From the NCBI GenBank assembly GCA_947651395.1, contig CANSYW010000002.1:62001-126000 (forward strand): a DNA stretch of 64,000 nucleotides, read 5' to 3'. The position numbers and the translations under genes are program-made. This stretch comes from an uncultured Pseudoflavonifractor sp. GTDB lineage: Bacteria > Bacillota > Clostridia > Oscillospirales > Oscillospiraceae. Below the pieces are notes generated by a model, which made no database searches, was not told where the DNA came from, and was given only the letters and a program-made list of their open reading frames with translations. This document shows, one piece after another, positions 46,664-58,341 of the stretch (its first letter is position 1; the number at the start of each line of letters is the position of its first letter).

Positions 46664-48289
46664 ATGGCGAAGTTTATCACAGCGAAAGAGGCGGCGGAGC
46701 TCATTCCTGACGGAGCGACGGTGGGACTTGCCGGCATGGGTCTTTCCGGCTGGGCGGAGGAGATCGCCTGCGCCATCCGTGACCGGTACCAGGAGACAGG
46801 ACATCCCAAGGGCCTGCACCTGAAGCAGGGCAGTGCCATGGGCGACTGGGGCTACGGCAACCAGTTCGTGGGTTGGAACCGCTCCCGCCGGGAGGGAGGC
46901 CCCGATACCGAGCACGGCAACCGGGGAGCCACCCGGTTTGGTGAGGCGGGTCCCGGGCTCATCGCCAAGTGGACCAGTGCGCATGTGGGCAGTGCCTTCA
47001 CCCTGTGCGACCAGGCCCGGAAGAACGAGCTGGAGAGCTACTGCCTGCCCCAGGGGGTCATCATCAACCTCTGGCGGGAGATCGGCGCGGGCAGGCCTGG
47101 TCTGCTGACCAAGGTGGGCCTGGGCACCTTTGTGGATCCCCGGGTAGAGGGGGGGCGTATGAATGAGTGTGCCAAGGACGAGTTGGTGAAGGTGGTCAAC
47201 TTCGAGGGGGAGGAGTACCTGTTCTACCCCGCCTTCAAGTGTGACGTGGCTCTGCTCCGGGGCACCATCGCCGATGAGAACGGCAACATCTCCTTTGCCC
47301 GGGAGAGTGTGATCAACGAGGGCTTTGCCGTGGCTAACGCGGTGAAGAACTCGGGAGGTATCGTCATCGTCCAGGTGGAGTACCTGGCCAAGAAGGAGAC
47401 CCTGCCCGCCAAGGAGATCAAGATCCCCGGCAAGCTGGTGGATTATGTGGTGCAGGCCCAGGATCCCAAGTCCTGCTGGCAGGCGGAGGGCGACTACTGG
47501 GAGCCCGCCTTCTCCGGCGAGATCCGCAAGCCCCTGACCTCCATTGAGCCCCTGCCCTTTGACGAGCGGAAGGTGATCTGCCGCCGCTGCGCCATGGAGC
47601 TGAAGAAGGGAGATCTGATCAACCTGGGGGTGGGCATGCCCGCCGACATTGCCAAGGTGGTCAATGAGGAGGGGCTGACCGAGGAGGTCACCATGTCCAC
47701 CGAGAGCGGCATGGTGGGCGGCGTCCCCTCCGCCTTGCCCAGCTTTGGCTCCGCCTATAATCCCGAGGCCATCATCACCCCCAATGAGATGTTCGACCTC
47801 ATCAGCGGCGGCGGACTGAGCATGACCTGCCTGGGCATCGGCGAGGTGGATAAGGACGGCAACAACAACGTCAGCCGGATGGGCTCCCGTCTCACCGGCC
47901 CCGGCGGCTTTATCGACATTAGCTCCACCACCCCCAAGGTCATCTTTGCCGGCACCCTGGTGGGCAAGGCCAAGGTGAAGGTGGGCGACGGCAAGCTGGA
48001 GATCCTGGAGGAGGGCACCATCAAGAAGTTTGTGGACAAGGTGGGGCAGATCACCTTCTCCGGCCAATACGCACCCGACGACCAGGAGGTCCTCTATGTC
48101 ACCGAGCGGGCGGTGTTCAAGCTCATCGACCACAAGCTTACCCTCATTGAGATCGCGCCCGGCATCGACCTGGAGCGGGACGTGATCGCCCAGATGGGCT
48201 TCCGGCCGGAGATCGCCCCCGATCTCAAGGTCATGGATCCGGCTATCTTCCGGGAAAAGTGGGGCGGTCTTGCCGCCACTTTGAAATAA
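46664..48289 (+). CDS. family I acyl-CoA:acetate/propionate CoA-transferase
   Basis: AKEAAELIPDGATVGLAGMGLSGWAEEIACAIRDRY...; C-terminal GDLINLGVGMPADIAKVVNEEG, TMSTESGMVGG. Confidence 0.88.
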   Translation: MAKFITAKEAAELIPDGATVGLAGMGLSGWAEEIACAIRDRYQETGHPKGLHLKQGSAMGDWGYGNQFVGWNRSRREGGPDTEHGNRGATRFGEAGPGLIAKWTSAHVGSAFTLCDQARKNELESYCLPQGVIINLWREIGAGRPGLLTKVGLGTFVDPRVEGGRMNECAKDELVKVVNFEGEEYLFYPAFKCDVALLRGTIADENGNISFARESVINEGFAVANAVKNSGGIVIVQVEYLAKKETLPAKEIKIPGKLVDYVVQAQDPKSCWQAEGDYWEPAFSGEIRKPLTSIEPLPFDERKVICRRCAMELKKGDLINLGVGMPADIAKVVNEEGLTEEVTMSTESGMVGGVPSALPSFGSAYNPEAIITPNEMFDLISGGGLSMTCLGIGEVDKDGNNNVSRMGSRLTGPGGFIDISSTTPKVIFAGTLVGKAKVKVGDGKLEILEEGTIKKFVDKVGQITFSGQYAPDDQEVLYVTERAVFKLIDHKLTLIEIAPGIDLERDVIAQMGFRPEIAPDLKVMDPAIFREKWGGLAATLK

Positions 48290-48329
48290 ACAGGACGTCT
48301 CTAAAATATCATGTCAGGAGGAATTTGTT

Positions 48330-49472
48330 ATGAGCAACCCTTTCTTCAACGAAGACCATGAATCCATCCGCGAGATGGCCCGGGACTTTGCCAACAAGAC
48401 CCTGGCCCCCATCGCCGCCGAGGTGGACAAGACCGAGCACTTTCCCTTGGAAGTGGCCAAGCAGATGGCCGACCTGGGCTTCCTGGGCCTGAAGATCCCC
48501 GAGGAGTACGGCGGCCTGGGCCTGGATATGCGCTCCTATGTGTGTGTTATGGAGGAGATCGCCAGGAAGTGCGCCACCGCCACCCTGTTCATCTCCTCCG
48601 CCAACTCCCTGTCCACCGCCCCCATCGTTATCTCCGGCACTCCGGAGCAGAAGGAGAAGTACCTGCCCGGCGTGGTAGCCGGGGAGGAGTTTATCGCCTT
48701 CGGCCTCACTGAGCCCAACGCCGGCTCCGACGCCGCCAGCCTGACCACCAAGGCGGTGAAAGACGGGGACGACTATATCCTCAACGGCCGCAAGTGCTTT
48801 ATCACCATGGCCCCCATGGCCAATTACACCATTGTCTATGCCAAGACCGATCCCGAAAAGGGGGCCAAGGGCATCACCTGCTTTATGGTGGACATGTCCC
48901 TGCCCGGGGTGTCCTGCGGCAAGCACGAGGAGAAGATGGGCCAGCGGGGCGTGCCTGTGAGCGACGTGGTGCTGGAGGATGTGCGGGTGAGCAAGGACTG
49001 CGTCATCGGCGAGGTGGATCTGGGCTTTATCAACGCCATGAAGACCCTGTCCGTGGGTCGTGTGGGCGTGGCCTCCATGTGTCTGGGCATGGCTGCCGAG
49101 GCCATTGAACTGGCCGTGGAGCACACCAAGAACCGGGTGCAGTTCGGCAAACCTCTGTGCAAGCACCAGGCTATTGCCTTTATGCTGGCCGATATGGAGA
49201 CCAAGCTCAACGCCGCCCGGGGTCTGGTATACAACGCCGCCTGGCTTATGGACAACGGCGTGAAGGCCGACAAGGAGGCCTCCATGGCCAAATACTTTGC
49301 CGCCGAGGCCGCCATCGACATCATCAACAAGTCCCTCCAGCTCCACGGCGGCTACGGCTATTCCCGGGAGTATGCGATCGAGCGGCTCTACCGGGATATC
49401 CGGGTATGCTCCATCTATGAGGGCTCCTCTCAGGTCCAGCAGATCGTCATCTCCGGCCAGATGCTCAAGTGA
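48330..49472 (+). CDS. acyl-CoA dehydrogenase
   Basis: FGLTEPNAGSDAASLTTKAV, CFITMAPMANYTIV, LQLHGGYGYSREYAIERLYRDIRVCSIYEGSSQVQQIVI. Confidence 0.95.
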   Translation: MSNPFFNEDHESIREMARDFANKTLAPIAAEVDKTEHFPLEVAKQMADLGFLGLKIPEEYGGLGLDMRSYVCVMEEIARKCATATLFISSANSLSTAPIVISGTPEQKEKYLPGVVAGEEFIAFGLTEPNAGSDAASLTTKAVKDGDDYILNGRKCFITMAPMANYTIVYAKTDPEKGAKGITCFMVDMSLPGVSCGKHEEKMGQRGVPVSDVVLEDVRVSKDCVIGEVDLGFINAMKTLSVGRVGVASMCLGMAAEAIELAVEHTKNRVQFGKPLCKHQAIAFMLADMETKLNAARGLVYNAAWLMDNGVKADKEASMAKYFAAEAAIDIINKSLQLHGGYGYSREYAIERLYRDIRVCSIYEGSSQVQQIVISGQMLK

Positions 49473-49571
49473 CCGGAGCACAACAAGACTGAATCAAAAA
49501 GACGCCAACGGGAGCGCCGCCGTGAAAGGCGGGGCTCCCGTTGGCATATGGAGGAAAGGAACGCGAAACCT

Positions 49572-50249
49572 ATGAGAAAAAGCACTTCGGCCCAGTGGGT
49601 CATCCGGATCCTCATCTATATCCTGGGCCTGTTCTCTTTGGCGATGGGGGTGGCCGTATCCGCCAATTCCGATCTGGGTATCTCCCCGGTCAACTCTCTG
49701 CCCTACGTGATCAGCGCCGTCGTCCGGCGGGATCCCGGCACCTGTGTGACCCTGGTCTTCTGCTTCTACATCCTGCTCCAGATCATTATCCTGCGCAGGG
49801 AGTTCAAGCCCGTCAATCTCTTTCAGATCGCTTTTTCCACCGTCTTCGGCTACTTTGTGAACTTCACCAAGGATCTGGTGGGGGACTGGGCCCTGCCCGG
49901 CTATCCCGGCAAACTGGTGATGCTGTGCATCAGCATTGTCCTGATCGCCGTTGGCGTGGTGCTCTATGTGGAGGTGGAACTGGTGCCCATGCCCATGGAG
50001 GGCCTGTCCCTGTGTATCGCCCAGAAGACGGGGGTGGCCTTCCACAATATGAAGATCATCATCGATTGTCTGGTGGTGGTCGTGGGCGTGGTTCTGTCGT
50101 TCCTGTTTCTGCATAAGCTGGCCTATATCCGGGAGGGGACCGTGATCACCGCCATCGTCACAGGCAAGGTCATGGCGCTGGTGAAAAAGCCCCTTTCCCC
50201 CTTGATCCAAAAGGTTTGTTTCGGCGCGGAGAGTGCCCTCGGGGACTGA
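49572..50249 (+). CDS. YczE/YitT-like integral membrane protein
   Basis: LGLFSLAMGVAVSANSDLGISPVNSLPYVIS. Confidence 0.78.
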   Translation: MRKSTSAQWVIRILIYILGLFSLAMGVAVSANSDLGISPVNSLPYVISAVVRRDPGTCVTLVFCFYILLQIIILRREFKPVNLFQIAFSTVFGYFVNFTKDLVGDWALPGYPGKLVMLCISIVLIAVGVVLYVEVELVPMPMEGLSLCIAQKTGVAFHNMKIIIDCLVVVVGVVLSFLFLHKLAYIREGTVITAIVTGKVMALVKKPLSPLIQKVCFGAESALGD

Positions 50250-50396
50250 TATGGGGCCAAAAATCGTTGCAAAAAAGGAAACTGATAAGTACAAGATCGG
50301 CAACAAAAATCTGTGAAAACTATTGCAAAATCCGCAAAAAGGTTATATGATAGGAACTGCGAGTTTCCACAAAATTCGGACAGGAGGAAAAGAAGC

Positions 50397-51200
50397 ATGA
50401 ACATTCTCGTCTGCGTCAAGCAGGTGCCGGATACGACTGAGATCAAGATCGATCCGGTCAAAAACACCCTCATTCGTGACGGTGTTCCCAGCATCCTCAA
50501 TCCCTTTGACGGGTACGCCCTGGAGGCGGCAGCTCGCATCAAGGACAAGGATCCCGACGCCAAGATCGTGGCGGTCACCATGGGCCCCCCCCAGGCCGTG
50601 GCCGTTCTGAAGGAGTGTCTGGCTATCGCCGCTGATAAGGCGTATCTGGTCTCCGGACGGACCTTTGGCGGTTCCGATACTCTGGCTACCAGCTACATTC
50701 TCTCCAGCGCTGTGAAGAAGATCGAGGAGACCGAGGGCAAGTTTGACGCCATCTTCTGCGGCAAGCAGGCCATTGACGGTGACACCGCTCAGGTGGGGCC
50801 TGAGATGGCGGAGCATCTGGGCTATCCCCAGGTTACATACGGCCTGGAGGCCGAGGTGGACGGCGACGGCCTGAAGGTCATCAAGGAGATGGAGGACGGC
50901 AAGGCCGTCATGGGCGTCAAGTTCCCCTGCGTGGTCACCTTTACCAAGCCCGCCTGGGATCCCCGCTATCCCACCATCAAGCGGAAGATGGCCGCCAACC
51001 GGGCTGAGATCCCCACCCTGGACGACACCATGTTCCCCGAGATGGACACCACCCGCATCGGTCTGAAGGGCTCTCCCACCCACGTGAAGAAGACCTTTGT
51101 GCCCCAGAAGAAGTCCGGCGGCGTGAAGATCCAGGAGGCCGACAACGAGACCGGCGCCAAGAAGCTCTTCGAGCTGCTCAGCGGCGCCAGCATTATTTAA
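50397..51200 (+). CDS. etfB: electron transfer flavoprotein beta subunit
   Basis: MNILVCVKQVPDTTEIKIDPVKNTLIRDGVPSILNPFDGYALEAA. Confidence 0.95.
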   Translation: MNILVCVKQVPDTTEIKIDPVKNTLIRDGVPSILNPFDGYALEAAARIKDKDPDAKIVAVTMGPPQAVAVLKECLAIAADKAYLVSGRTFGGSDTLATSYILSSAVKKIEETEGKFDAIFCGKQAIDGDTAQVGPEMAEHLGYPQVTYGLEAEVDGDGLKVIKEMEDGKAVMGVKFPCVVTFTKPAWDPRYPTIKRKMAANRAEIPTLDDTMFPEMDTTRIGLKGSPTHVKKTFVPQKKSGGVKIQEADNETGAKKLFELLSGASII

Positions 51201-51216
51201 AGGGAGGGGACGTACA

Positions 51217-52221
51217 ATGGAAGCCAAGACCAAAGACCTGTGGGTATTTGTTGAGACCAACGAGGACGGCACCGCCAAGAACGTTGGTATTGAGCTCCTG
51301 AGCCCCGGCAAGATGATGGCCGGCAAGCAGGGCGGATCGCTGGTGGCCGTGGTGATCGGCTCCGGTGTGGACGCCGCCGTCAATGACGCCGCCACCCATG
51401 GCGCCGACAAGGTGATCGTGGTGGACGGCCCCGAGTACAAGCAGTACAGCACCGACGCCTATGCCATCGCTCTGTGCACCCTGGTGGAGAAGTACGGCCC
51501 CACCAGCATGATGATCGGCGCCACCAACAACGGCCGTGACCTGGGCCCCCGGGTGTCCTGCCGCCTGAACACCGGCCTTACCGCCGACTGCACCGCGCTG
51601 GACATCGACGAGGAGAGCGGAAACGTGGCCTGGACCCGTCCCGCCTTTGGCGGCAACCTGATGGCCACCATTCTCTGCCCCGATCACCGGCCCCAGATCG
51701 GCACCGTCCGTCCCGGCGTGTTCAAGAAGGGCGAAGTCACTGCCGCCAATGCGGAGATCGTCAGGGAAGACATCCATGTGGACGCCAAGGACATCCGCAC
51801 CCAGCTTCTGGAGCTCATCCAGGACGTGGACGGCGAGAAGGTGGACCTGGAGGGCGCCGAGATCATCGTCTCCGGCGGCCGTGGCGTGGGCGGCCCTGAG
51901 GGCTTTGCCCCCGTGAAGGCCTTGGCTGAGGTCCTGGGCGCCACCGTGGGCGCTTCCCGCGCCGCCGTGGACGCCGGCTGGATCGCCCACAGCCACCAGG
52001 TGGGCCAGACCGGCAAGACCGTTGGCCCCAAGCTGTACATCGCCTGCGGCATCTCCGGCGCCATTCAGCATCTGGCCGGTATGTCCGGTTCCGACTGCAT
52101 TGTGGCCATCAACAAGGATCCCGACGCCCCCATCTTCGATGTGGCCGACTACGGCGTGGTGGGCAACCTCTTTGAGGTGCTCCCCGTCCTCACCGAGGAG
52201 ATCAAGAAGGCCCGGGCCTGA
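51217..52221 (+). CDS. etfA: electron transfer flavoprotein alpha subunit
   Basis: IVSGGRGVGGPEGFAPVKALAEVLGATVGASRAAVDAGWIAHSHQVGQTGKTVGPKLYIACGISGAIQHLAGM. Confidence 0.96.
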   Translation: MEAKTKDLWVFVETNEDGTAKNVGIELLSPGKMMAGKQGGSLVAVVIGSGVDAAVNDAATHGADKVIVVDGPEYKQYSTDAYAIALCTLVEKYGPTSMMIGATNNGRDLGPRVSCRLNTGLTADCTALDIDEESGNVAWTRPAFGGNLMATILCPDHRPQIGTVRPGVFKKGEVTAANAEIVREDIHVDAKDIRTQLLELIQDVDGEKVDLEGAEIIVSGGRGVGGPEGFAPVKALAEVLGATVGASRAAVDAGWIAHSHQVGQTGKTVGPKLYIACGISGAIQHLAGMSGSDCIVAINKDPDAPIFDVADYGVVGNLFEVLPVLTEEIKKARA

Positions 52222-52342
52222 TCCATCCGTTTGTCTCTATGACTCTTGCGCCGCCCTCCCCCTTCCATAGAGAGCGGCGCAAGGTCATATTTAGACATTG
52301 TCTAAAACTTCACAAATAGTCGATCAAAAGGAGGAAAATGGT

Positions 52343-53485
<1,143 letters not shown>

Positions 53486-53518
53486 GGGGTTTCCTCACAA
53501 AAATAAGAAAGATACGGC

Positions 53519-53550
53519 AAGGCCCGGTTCCTGATGGAACCGGGCCTTTT
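53519..53550. terminator. Rho-independent terminator
   Basis: aaggcccggttcc tgat ggaaccgggcctttt. Confidence 0.82.
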
Positions 53551-53576
53551 CGCACTCTTTTTCAGGAGGACCTCCG

Positions 53577-55232
53577 TCAAACGGATCCCCCCGCCCCCTG
53601 GTTTCCCTTTTCTGCCTCTTCGGCGCGGTTGCGCTTGAGCAGGAGAATGTCCTCCTTGCGGTAGCGGCGCATGTATTCCAGTACATGATAGCTGAACAGC
53701 AGCCGCTCTCGGAGGGCGGGATTGTCCAGACTCTGGCCCATTACATCCTCGATCTTTTTTACCTTGTAGAGCATGGTGTTGCGGTGGATGTAGAGAGCCT
53801 TGGCGGCCTCGGCGGCGTTTCGTTCACAGCACAGATAGGTGTAGAGTACATCGGTGAGGTTTCCGCCGGTCTTGTTGTCGTACATCACCAGGGAGATCAG
53901 GGAGGGGTGGCACAGATGGACGATGTTCCGGCTACCCAGATACTGCCGGGCGGATTGCTCGGCCATCTCGACGATCTGGTACATGCTGTAGTCTTCATAG
54001 AAGTAGACGCGCCCTTCCGGATCCATGGTCATACCCAGCTGAAGGGCGCTTTTGGTCTGGTGGTACATAGGGGGCAGGGAGGTGAGAAACTCGGAAAAAT
54101 TGCCGATGGCGGCATGGCCGTCATGCTGTGACAGGATCTGCTCCAGGGCCTCCCGGTCAAAGCGCAGGCGCACTCCCCGGTTCATCTTGCGGATAATGAG
54201 CAGGATATCCCCACGGTAGGTAGTAATGTTGCTGAAGGGAAAAATACGCTCCAGCTGGCTGATGACATAGTTCCAGGGGATGCTGGAGCGATCCTGGGTG
54301 CCGCCGAAGGATATCAGCATCACGTGGTAATAACGGTGAACCGCCAGCCGGATCTGCTTGAGCCGCTGCTCCAGCTCCTCGGGGTCTGTGAGGCGGAACT
54401 CAATGAGATCGGCGGCCAGAGCTCCGAAGTCGGCGTTGCTGCTGTAGTCCACACTTTTGTTGCTGAACATGTATTGGGAGATGTAGTCGGCCACCACCTG
54501 GGACAAATCGGTACAGCAGGGATCCGGTTCACCCCCGGGGAGGATGAGGATAAGCCGGGCGGCAATGAGATCCCGAAAACGCACCACCCGGACAATGGTG
54601 TAATTTCCGCTTTCGCCATACCGATATTCTATATGATCCTGATTTTTTCCGCCCACCAGTGGGGTCTGACGACGGATGGACTGGATGGTGTCATAGGTCT
54701 GGTATCCGTTTTCCCGCAGCTCGTCGGCGGTGGGGTCGTGGACGTCGGGGTGGTAGACCGAGGCGATGTGCTTGAAGCCGGTGTTGACCAACAGAAGTGT
54801 AGCCCGGAAGGGGGGAGCGGCCCTCCGGAGGAGTTCCTGGAGTCCGGCGTTGGTGTAGACCGCGTCGTGAAGGGCGTTATCCCAGCTCCAAAAGGCGTGA
54901 ATGTGCTCATGGATCCGATTGTAGAGAGGCAGCAGGGGCAGGGAGGTCTCCAGCAGCCAAAGCTGATCGGGGATGGAAAGTTCCTCCAGGGCGGGACAGC
55001 TACCAGCGCAGATAACGCACATGGGCGAGCGGGGGAAAAGGCCCTGCCGCAGACATTGCTCCACGACCCCGGCCTCTCCCACATAAAGACACTCAGAACG
55101 CAGGGCCTCGGCTCCATTGCGCTCCATCAGCTTGATGCCGCCGTGGAGATCTGGGGCCTCGCCGCCGGGATGGAAGCGAAGGATCACATCGCCCAGCCAG
55201 CAGCGGAGCATGGAAGGGGTGTACATACCCAT
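53577..55232 (-). CDS. PucR/CdaR-type transcriptional regulator
   Basis: C-terminal LTDVLYTYLCCERNAAEAAKALYIHRNTMLYKVKKIEDVMGQSLDNPALRERLLFSYHVLEYM (HTH_30). Confidence 0.9.
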   Translation of the reverse strand: MGMYTPSMLRCWLGDVILRFHPGGEAPDLHGGIKLMERNGAEALRSECLYVGEAGVVEQCLRQGLFPRSPMCVICAGSCPALEELSIPDQLWLLETSLPLLPLYNRIHEHIHAFWSWDNALHDAVYTNAGLQELLRRAAPPFRATLLLVNTGFKHIASVYHPDVHDPTADELRENGYQTYDTIQSIRRQTPLVGGKNQDHIEYRYGESGNYTIVRVVRFRDLIAARLILILPGGEPDPCCTDLSQVVADYISQYMFSNKSVDYSSNADFGALAADLIEFRLTDPEELEQRLKQIRLAVHRYYHVMLISFGGTQDRSSIPWNYVISQLERIFPFSNITTYRGDILLIIRKMNRGVRLRFDREALEQILSQHDGHAAIGNFSEFLTSLPPMYHQTKSALQLGMTMDPEGRVYFYEDYSMYQIVEMAEQSARQYLGSRNIVHLCHPSLISLVMYDNKTGGNLTDVLYTYLCCERNAAEAAKALYIHRNTMLYKVKKIEDVMGQSLDNPALRERLLFSYHVLEYMRRYRKEDILLLKRNRAEEAEKGNQGAGGSV

Positions 55233-55673
55233 AGAAGCTCACCTCACAGACAGGATATGTGCTTTTAGCACAAAGCGGAAAGAAAAACTTGTGGGCGCGG
55301 GCACAAAGAGTGGGGGAAACTCTCCATAAGGATACCAGACGGCGGAAAATAAAGCAAGGGTTTGACAGAAAGAAAAAGAAGATGGGCGAAAATAATATAC
55401 AAAATACACAAAAAGAAAAGATAAAACTGTATATGTGCGAAGCGCACAAAAGACGAAGGCCTTTTTGGGCGGCGCATACCTATAAAGAACGGTTCGACTT
55501 ATGTTAAAGTATTCACATAGCACGTGGAGTGGCAGGCGGACGGCGGGGTCAGAGGGACGGAATAGACCCTGCCGGAGACAATGGAAGGGAGGAATGTGTG
55601 ACAACGATAGAGCGTTCTCTGTATGAAGTGTTCTGACATAAAAGCAATAGAGAAGAAAAGGAGAAAAACTAGT

Positions 55674-57044
55674 ATGGATATGCTTACTGTTGTCGGCTTT
55701 ATCCTGGTCATCGCCATGGTGGCCCTGGTCATTTGGGGGAAATGGGCGCTGCCCCCCATTTTGATCCTGTTGTCTACAATCGCCGTGTTTATCCTGGGAC
55801 TCTCCGGGTGTCTTGTGCCTCCCAAGGCTGAGGCTCCCGCAGTCATGGATGTACTTACCTGTCTGAAGGCCCTTCAGGGGTATCTGGGCACAGGTCTGAA
55901 TCAGGTGCTGAACACTGCTGCTCTGTTTACCTTTGCTGTGGTGTTCTTCAACGTACTGGGCGACGCCGGTGTGTTCGATATGATCGTGGATAAGATCCTT
56001 GGCGTTATCGGCAATTCCATCAGCCTGGTTCTTCTGGTGACCTGCCTGCTTACCTCCATTTCCCACCTGGATGGTTCTGGTGCTACCACTTGGCTCATCA
56101 CTGCCCCCACTATGCTGCCTATTTTCAAGAGAATGAAAGTGTCGCCTGTTATTATGATGGCGTACATCGCCCTGGTTTCCGGTGTAGAGAATATGCTCCC
56201 CTGGACCTCGGCTCTGGCTCGTGTGGCCTCCTCGACAGGACTGGAGCCCCGTGAGATCTGGATGCAGATGCTTCCGGCTCAGATCGTCGGGTTGATCTTG
56301 CTCTATGCGTCTGTTTTTGTGGTTGGCCCTCTGCTGAAGAAAAAGGGCGCTGGCATGAGCGATGCTGAGTTTGCGCAGATGAAGCTGGAGATGAAGACCG
56401 GTAAGGGAGAGTCGGTCCTTCCGGTCAGCAAGGGCGTCAAGATTTTTGACCTGTGCTTCCTGGTCGTTCTGGTCATTTGTCTGCTTATGGGTTGGATCAA
56501 CACCAACGTGGCCTTTATGATCGGTCTGTCTATTGCCCTGCTGGTCAACTGCAAGGACGCCAAGGAGATGACTTCTCAGATCAAGAAGCACGGCGCCAAC
56601 GCTCTGAACATGGTCATGATCATTTTCTCCATCGGCATGCTCTGCGGCGTACTCAAGGACACGGGTATGATGAACGCTATGACCAACTTCCTCATCGGTC
56701 TGCTGCCTGATTCCATGGGCAAGCACCTGGCCTTTATTGTGGGTATCGTGGCCGTGCCTCTCTCGATGGCTATTGGGTCGGATGCCCTTTACCTGGTTGC
56801 CGCTCCGATTTTCGGAAACATGGCGATCGCCTTTGGCGGCACTATGATGCAGGGTGCTGTTGCTTGTGCTATCGGCGCCTGCGTGGCGGTTAACCTCTGC
56901 CTGGTGGCTCCCACTCCCTACCTGGCCCTGGGTCTGTGCGGCGTGGAAATGAAGGACAACTTGAAATATTGTTTCCTTCCCACCTGGGTGCTTGGTATAT
57001 TGCTAATCATTGTGTGTGGGTTTACTGGAGCAGTCCCCTTCTAA
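55674..57044 (+). CDS. CitMHS-like multi-TM transporter
   Basis: MDMLTVVGFILVIAMVALVIWGKWALPPILILL; SISHLDGSGATTWLITAPTMLPIFKRMKVSP. Confidence 0.78.
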   Translation: MDMLTVVGFILVIAMVALVIWGKWALPPILILLSTIAVFILGLSGCLVPPKAEAPAVMDVLTCLKALQGYLGTGLNQVLNTAALFTFAVVFFNVLGDAGVFDMIVDKILGVIGNSISLVLLVTCLLTSISHLDGSGATTWLITAPTMLPIFKRMKVSPVIMMAYIALVSGVENMLPWTSALARVASSTGLEPREIWMQMLPAQIVGLILLYASVFVVGPLLKKKGAGMSDAEFAQMKLEMKTGKGESVLPVSKGVKIFDLCFLVVLVICLLMGWINTNVAFMIGLSIALLVNCKDAKEMTSQIKKHGANALNMVMIIFSIGMLCGVLKDTGMMNAMTNFLIGLLPDSMGKHLAFIVGIVAVPLSMAIGSDALYLVAAPIFGNMAIAFGGTMMQGAVACAIGACVAVNLCLVAPTPYLALGLCGVEMKDNLKYCFLPTWVLGILLIIVCGFTGAVPF

Positions 57045-57174
57045 GTTTGCGTTGAATAGCTGAAAATCAATTAATAATGCCCACCGCCCAGGTGTGTTTT
57101 GTCTGACAAGCAGGCGGACCGAGTTGCTGGGCGGTGGGCTGATTTTAACGATAGGAAAGGAAGTGACGGCCTCC

Positions 57175-58341
57175 ATGAGTATTCGTCCCTGCGCCCTGAG
57201 GAGCGAGGCATTTTGTACCCTGAAAGAGGCGTATGATCAGCGTGACGCCCAGGCCCTCAAGTGGCGCAAGCAAGGGAAAAAGGTAATTGGAAAGCTGGGC
57301 TTCGACGTCCCCGATGAGCTGCTTTTGGCGGCGGGAATGTTTCCGGTGCAGGTCTGCGCCGATGCCGGAAAGCCGCTGGCGGAGGCGAATAAGTATCTGG
57401 AAAACGCCTTTGAGTCCGTGGTGCGCGCCCAGTTTGAAAAGCTGGTAGACGGCACCTATGGTGAACTGCTGGACGGGCTTGCTATTTCCAATTCCAACGA
57501 CACCATCATCCGCATTTTCTACTACCTGCGGGAGATCCACCGGGTGGAGCCGGAGAAAAACGTCCCTCCCGTCACCTTTATTGACTGGACCTTTACCCGC
57601 AGCCGCCTGTGGCAGAACCGTTGCGAGTTCGTCATTGAGCTGTTTAAGCAGCAGGTGGAGCAATGGGCGGGCAGAACGGTGAGCGATGATGAGATTCGCG
57701 CCGCGGGCAAGCTGATGAACGAGAACCGGGCAGCCCTCCGGGCCATGGCGGCTCTTCGACATGGGGAGGAGGTCCGTATCAACGGCAGCGAGGCCCTCAC
57801 CATCATCGGCGCCGGGCTGTTTATGGATAAGGAAGAGCATACCGAGCTGGTTCGCCGGGTGGTGGAGGACGCCAAGGCTTGGGCTCCTGTCACCGGAAAA
57901 CGAGTGTTCTACAGCGGAGCAAACCATGAGGACACCGCCCTGTATGAAAAGCTGGAGGAGCTGGGCCTTGTGGTGGTGGGAGAGGATACCGACTGGGGTG
58001 ACCGCTCCTATGAACGGGACATGGATCTCTCCTGTCCTGTCATTCGCGGGATCGTCGACCGATATTTTCTTCGCACACCTACCGTGGAAAAATCCCGGGT
58101 GGCCCAAAGCGTGGAGATCCTCTCCGGGCAGGTGGAGGCCACCGGCGCCCAAGGGGTGATCTTCTACACCAACGCCTATGCCGAGGTGGCCACCTTCAAT
58201 ATGCCGGAGCAGAGGAAAATGCTGGAGGGCAGGGGCATAAAGCATATGACTTTCAGCAGGATGACCTATCCTCTCCGCAAAAACGAGGGGCTTGACGAAA
58301 AGCTGGCGGAGTTTGCCGCGGAAATGAAGGGAGGCGAGTGA
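57175..58341 (+). CDS. 2-hydroxyacyl-CoA dehydratase / benzoyl-CoA reductase family subunit (divergent)
   Basis: VIGKLGFDVPDELLLAAGMFPVQVCAD...VVVGEDTDWGDRSYERDMD. Confidence 0.82.
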   Translation: MSIRPCALRSEAFCTLKEAYDQRDAQALKWRKQGKKVIGKLGFDVPDELLLAAGMFPVQVCADAGKPLAEANKYLENAFESVVRAQFEKLVDGTYGELLDGLAISNSNDTIIRIFYYLREIHRVEPEKNVPPVTFIDWTFTRSRLWQNRCEFVIELFKQQVEQWAGRTVSDDEIRAAGKLMNENRAALRAMAALRHGEEVRINGSEALTIIGAGLFMDKEEHTELVRRVVEDAKAWAPVTGKRVFYSGANHEDTALYEKLEELGLVVVGEDTDWGDRSYERDMDLSCPVIRGIVDRYFLRTPTVEKSRVAQSVEILSGQVEATGAQGVIFYTNAYAEVATFNMPEQRKMLEGRGIKHMTFSRMTYPLRKNEGLDEKLAEFAAEMKGGE

